From Magnetococcales bacterium (lineage in GTDB: Bacteria; Pseudomonadota; Magnetococcia; Magnetococcales; JADFYX01), in the NCBI GenBank assembly GCA_015232795.1, contig JADFYX010000096.1, positions 1 through 8,590 of the forward strand: a stretch of 8,590 nucleotides of DNA. Reading direction: 5' to 3'. The first letter of the stretch is position 1. Every line of letters starts with the position of its first letter. The position numbers were made by a program, and so were the translations under genes. Of this stretch, positions 6,468-8,590 are shown piece after piece. The notes under the pieces were generated by a model. It did no database searches. It was given only the letters and a program-made list of their open reading frames with translations, and was not told the DNA's origin.

Positions 6468-7796
6468 TCACTCTTTTATATTTACATAACCATCATTCAG
6501 TAGGTCTGTTGACAAAACTCCCATAGACATCATGAGAGTGTAGAACGCAATCTTAACATCTGTTTCAGCCGAGTAGGCATCGCTACGAGCATTTATCAGT
6601 GCTGTTTCACCATTGAGGACATCTAACAATGTACGTTTGTCAAGTTTACGTTCTTCACGTGCCAATTCAAGAAATTTGGCAGCTAGATTTGCCTGGCTGT
6701 TTAATAGTTCCGCATTGGAGCGAGCAGTATGAAGATTACTCCAAGCACTACGAGCCTGCTCTTCAATAACCAAGAGTACATCCCCATGACGACGCTTGGC
6801 TGCATCTCTATCTCGTCGTGCTGCTCGGACAGTATCAACACCACTTAAACCCAAGTTAAACGGAAAGGTTATCTCAAGTTTACCAAGACTATCTCGCACA
6901 TACTCATTGGTGCCAGATACCCCACGTTTCATTTTGTAATCAAAGACTGCATTGAGAGTTGGAAAAAAAGTTGTGCGGAAGATGCTTTTGCTTTGAGATT
7001 TTAGCATGTCGGTTAAAAAAGCCAACTGCCTAGCCTGGGGGTTGGCTACAACTGCGCGCTGCACCACCTCTTCTACGGTTTTTGGTAAGATACTATAATC
7101 TGGTATCGGAGCCTCAAGGTCGGCTATCTCGTCAGCTTGTCGTAAAAAAACCGCTTTGATATGGTTTTCTGCTATTAGCATGGCCCCCTTAGCTTGTACT
7201 AATCGGGCTTCTGCTCCTGCTAGCTGGGTTTTAACCTGCAACACATCAGCAGAATAACCTTTACCCAGAGATACACGTACATCCTCTACCTCACCCTGAC
7301 GTTTAATATTATCTACCGATTTACTGGCAAATATGACCATCTTCTTGGTACGGTCAAGATTGTAATAGGAGCTTATAGCATCGAGTATTAAACCTTGCCT
7401 TGCGAGATCCAATGCCTCTTCCATCTGGTGCTTTTGTTGACGGCTTACATCAATAGTTGCAGAAGCTTGCCCCCAATCAATCAGCCGTTGGGTCACAGAG
7501 ATATCAAACTCACGACTCTCCATATCTGTATTGGTTCCAGGGGCTTTCTCCATCAGCATCTCATGACCATAATGTGTTGTTAAAGTCAGTGCTGGTGCCC
7601 AATTATTGGCTTTACTCTCCTTAACACGGCTTTTGCTGGCCTTTAAATCAGCTTTTGCAGCTAAAATCTTGTCGTGGGTATCCAAAACCTTGTCAATAGC
7701 TTCTTGAAGAGTTTCAGCATGAAGAGCAGAAATAGTAGTAAAAACCACAATCAGTTGAAATACTATTACGGAAAAGATAAGTAGCTTGTTTCTCAT
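6468..7796 (-). CDS. TolC-family outer-membrane channel of the type I secretion system
   Basis: This 442-residue outer-membrane factor would form the trimeric exit duct. The signal peptide is clear: MRNK, hydrophobic core 5-24, cleavage after ALHA (24-27) giving mature ETLQEAI. The two-fold internal repeat typical of TolC is visible. The first half has the strand region NNWAPALTLTTHYG (64-77) and VTQRLIDWGQA (101-111), with long helices to about 220. The second half has FFPTLNAVFDYK (277-288) and ITFPFNLGLSGVDTVRAA (309-326), then helices ending with LLDVLNGETALINAR (390-404), the conserved last repeat element. Length is normal. It is the first gene of the three-part secretion cassette, followed by ABC and HlyD genes. 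The start at 7796 has only a weak AAGAAA-type site upstream. The gap before it (7797-7944) is the best candidate place for the cassette promoter. It is closer in layout to the LapE/AggA type than to multi-purpose TolC, but that assignment is inference. Confidence 0.95.
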   Translation of the reverse strand: MRNKLLIFSVIVFQLIVVFTTISALHAETLQEAIDKVLDTHDKILAAKADLKASKSRVKESKANNWAPALTLTTHYGHEMLMEKAPGTNTDMESREFDISVTQRLIDWGQASATIDVSRQQKHQMEEALDLARQGLILDAISSYYNLDRTKKMVIFASKSVDNIKRQGEVEDVRVSLGKGYSADVLQVKTQLAGAEARLVQAKGAMLIAENHIKAVFLRQADEIADLEAPIPDYSILPKTVEEVVQRAVVANPQARQLAFLTDMLKSQSKSIFRTTFFPTLNAVFDYKMKRGVSGTNEYVRDSLGKLEITFPFNLGLSGVDTVRAARRDRDAAKRRHGDVLLVIEEQARSAWSNLHTARSNAELLNSQANLAAKFLELAREERKLDKRTLLDVLNGETALINARSDAYSAETDVKIAFYTLMMSMGVLSTDLLNDGYVNIKE

Positions 7797-7813
7797 TGAT
7801 AATATTTTCTTAT

Positions 7814-7827
7814 AATTACTTGTAATT
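7814..7827. repeat. Perfect 6+6 palindrome upstream of the TolC gene
   Basis: AATTAC (7814-7819), two bases, then GTAATT (7822-7827) form an exact inverted repeat ending 18 bases before the TolC start. It could be an operator. In AT-rich DNA such short palindromes also occur by chance. Confidence 0.35.
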
Positions 7828-7860
7828 TAGCACAGTTAATTTTCATTTATGACCACCCAT

Positions 7861-7872
7861 TGTAACTTTACA
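7861..7872. repeat. Palindrome TGTAA-N2-TTACA, possible operator
   Basis: TGTAACTTTACA at 7861-7872 is an exact 5+5 inverted repeat with a 2-base centre. It shares TTGTAA with the downstream palindrome, at a distance of 40 bases (7820 and 7860), close to four helical turns. It falls just downstream of the candidate -10 box, where a repressor site would act. No known regulator is assigned. Confidence 0.35.
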
Positions 7873-7880
7873 TCACAAGA

Positions 7881-7910
7881 AATACAACAGTTGAATTATG
7901 TTAATGCCAA
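7881..7910 (-). promoter_or_regulatory. Candidate sigma-70 type promoter for the secretion genes
   Basis: On the minus strand a -35-like TTGGCA (7910-7905, five of six matches to TTGACA) is separated by 18 bases from a -10-like TGTATT (7886-7881, four of six). A T-tract lies directly upstream of the -35 box. Transcription would begin near 7874 and give a leader of about 78 bases. In AT-rich DNA such matches are common, so this is only the best candidate in the gap. Confidence 0.3.
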
Positions 7911-7924
7911 AAAATAGATGACTT

Positions 7925-7946
7925 TCGTTAATATATCGTTAATATT
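7925..7946. repeat. Two tandem 11-bp direct repeats at the end of the CHAT gene
   Basis: TCGTTAATATA (7925-7935) is followed directly by TCGTTAATATT (7936-7946), ten of eleven bases identical. The second copy overlaps the CHAT stop codon (7947-7945). The period is about one helical turn, which would suit a regulator binding one DNA face; a chance slippage duplication is equally possible. Confidence 0.5.
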
Positions 7947-8590
7947 ATTTACCCACCAACATAAATGCAGACCAAACATATGGATAACTCCACTGTCCAG
8001 AATCCATCATCTCAATACGTGCCTCTCTAAGGGCAACATGCGGTGTTTTTCCTTCGTTTAGCCTTCCATACAGGCCAGTCATTAAAGCTTGTGTACCTGC
8101 ATCACTAACCTCCCATAATGAGGCAATAACAGACTCCACTCCTGCCTCTTGAAAAGAACGTCTTAGACCATAGACACCCTCACCTTCATGAATTTCACCT
8201 AAACCTGTCTCACAAGCTGAAAGTACAGCAAGCTGGGTACCAGAAAGGTCTAAGGCTAATACCTCAAGAGCAGTAAGAACACCATCATTATCGGTATCAA
8301 TTTCTCCTAAAAATTGCGCATTACCATTAATACCAGCAAAGGCCAGTCCAGAACGCAACAGAGGATTGTCTCCTGGTGGTGGCATTTGCAGTGCTGCACC
8401 ACGGGCCAGTTTAAGCAGACGCTTACGCAAGCTATCATCAGGTTTTAGAAAAAATCCGTGGGTCGCAATATGGAGAATCTCCGGTGGATTCTTAACAGAC
8501 TGTACGACTACCTCTTGGGCATCCATGTTAATAAAGATCTGGTTGATCTTACTTTTATTGGAAACCTGCTTCATTATGAGCTTGCAGTCT
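7945..8590 (-). CDS. CHAT-domain caspase-like protease, C-terminal part (N-terminus outside the window)
   Basis: The reading frame stays open to the window edge, so the ATG at 8574 is probably internal and the visible 209 residues from it are a C-terminal fragment. CHAT proteins are caspase-fold cysteine peptidases, usually preceded by long tetratricopeptide arrays that sense partners. Numbering from 8574, the catalytic His is H39 in LHIATHGFF (34-42) and the catalytic Cys is C121 in LSACETGLGE (118-127). Further family marks are RSGLAFAG (74-81), GEGVYGLRRSFQEAGVESVIASLW (two parts, 132-141 and 142-155) and the C-terminal YPYVWSAFMLVGK (197-209). The dyad is complete, so the enzyme is probably active. 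Residues 93-104 (DTDNDGVLTALE) match an EF-hand calcium loop position by position. No signal peptide can be judged. It ends 148 bases before the TolC gene, on the same strand. Target protein unknown; a link to the secretion system is inferred from position only. Confidence 0.92.
   Translation of the reverse strand, partial: DCKLIMKQVSNKSKINQIFINMDAQEVVVQSVKNPPEILHIATHGFFLKPDDSLRKRLLKLARGAALQMPPPGDNPLLRSGLAFAGINGNAQFLGEIDTDNDGVLTALEVLALDLSGTQLAVLSACETGLGEIHEGEGVYGLRRSFQEAGVESVIASLWEVSDAGTQALMTGLYGRLNEGKTPHVALREARIEMMDSGQWSYPYVWSAFMLVGK
8263..8298 (-). other. EF-hand-like calcium loop within the CHAT domain
   Basis: The twelve residues D-T-D-N-D-G-V-L-T-A-L-E place Asp at loop positions 1, 3 and 5, Gly at 6, an aliphatic at 8 and Glu at 12, the canonical EF-hand pattern. 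The later part (DG-x-LTA-x-E) is, as I recall, commonly conserved in CHAT domains just before the catalytic Cys strand, so the resemblance may be partly a family motif. The flanking helices of a true EF-hand are not evident. Confidence 0.5.

Noticed and set aside
7861..7877. CRP-type site (TGTGA ... TTACA on the minus strand)
   Set aside because: The half-sites are separated by 7 bases instead of 6 and the second is not TCACA; the perfect TGTAA/TTACA palindrome explains the match better.
7945..8574. A complete 209-residue CHAT protein starting at 8574
   Set aside because: The frame continues open to the window edge (codons for D-C-K-L-I precede the Met), no ribosome binding site precedes the ATG, and the CHAT fold needs sequence before the first His motif.

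Overview
The window reads as part of a Gram-negative, proteobacterial chromosome. Three things point to this: a TolC-family outer-membrane channel, a SPOR (peptidoglycan-binding) domain, and an ABC exporter pair whose best recognisable relatives are E. coli YadG/YadH. The DNA is visibly AT-rich. A gammaproteobacterial or similar origin is plausible, but I cannot fix genus or species from sequence alone. All eight genes lie on the minus strand, packed with gaps of 148 bases or less, and no convincing rho-independent terminator was seen between them. There is no RNA gene, CRISPR array or insertion sequence.

In transcription order (high to low coordinates) the layout is as follows. (1) 8590-7945 is the C-terminal part of a CHAT-domain caspase-like protease that enters from outside the window. 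(2) After a 148-base AT-rich gap with a possible promoter and palindromes come the three parts of a type I secretion system: TolC-like outer-membrane protein (7796-6468), ABC permease/ATPase (6411-4738, GTG start), and HlyD-type adaptor (4745-3438, start overlapping the ABC stop by 8 bases). (3) 28 bases later is an exported protein with three PEGA repeats and a C-terminal SPOR domain (3409-2099). (4) A YadG/YadH-like ABC-2 exporter follows, with ATPase 2074-1172 and permease 1175-408 joined by an ATGA overlap. (5) The N-terminal third or less of a gamma-glutamyltranspeptidase (367-1) runs out of the window.

The inferred theme is an envelope and secretion locus. The TolC, ABC and HlyD proteins would form a channel from cytoplasm to outside. 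The PEGA-SPOR protein would sit in the periplasm on septal or denuded peptidoglycan and could anchor or position that machine. The CHAT protease is placed where a dedicated processing protease or substrate gene might be expected. No RTX-type substrate gene is visible here, so what is secreted is unknown. The most unusual points are the CHAT + type I secretion + PEGA-SPOR neighbourhood, a degenerate ABC signature (LAAGV instead of LSGGQ) in an otherwise intact secretion ATPase, and a textbook EF-hand-like loop within the CHAT domain.
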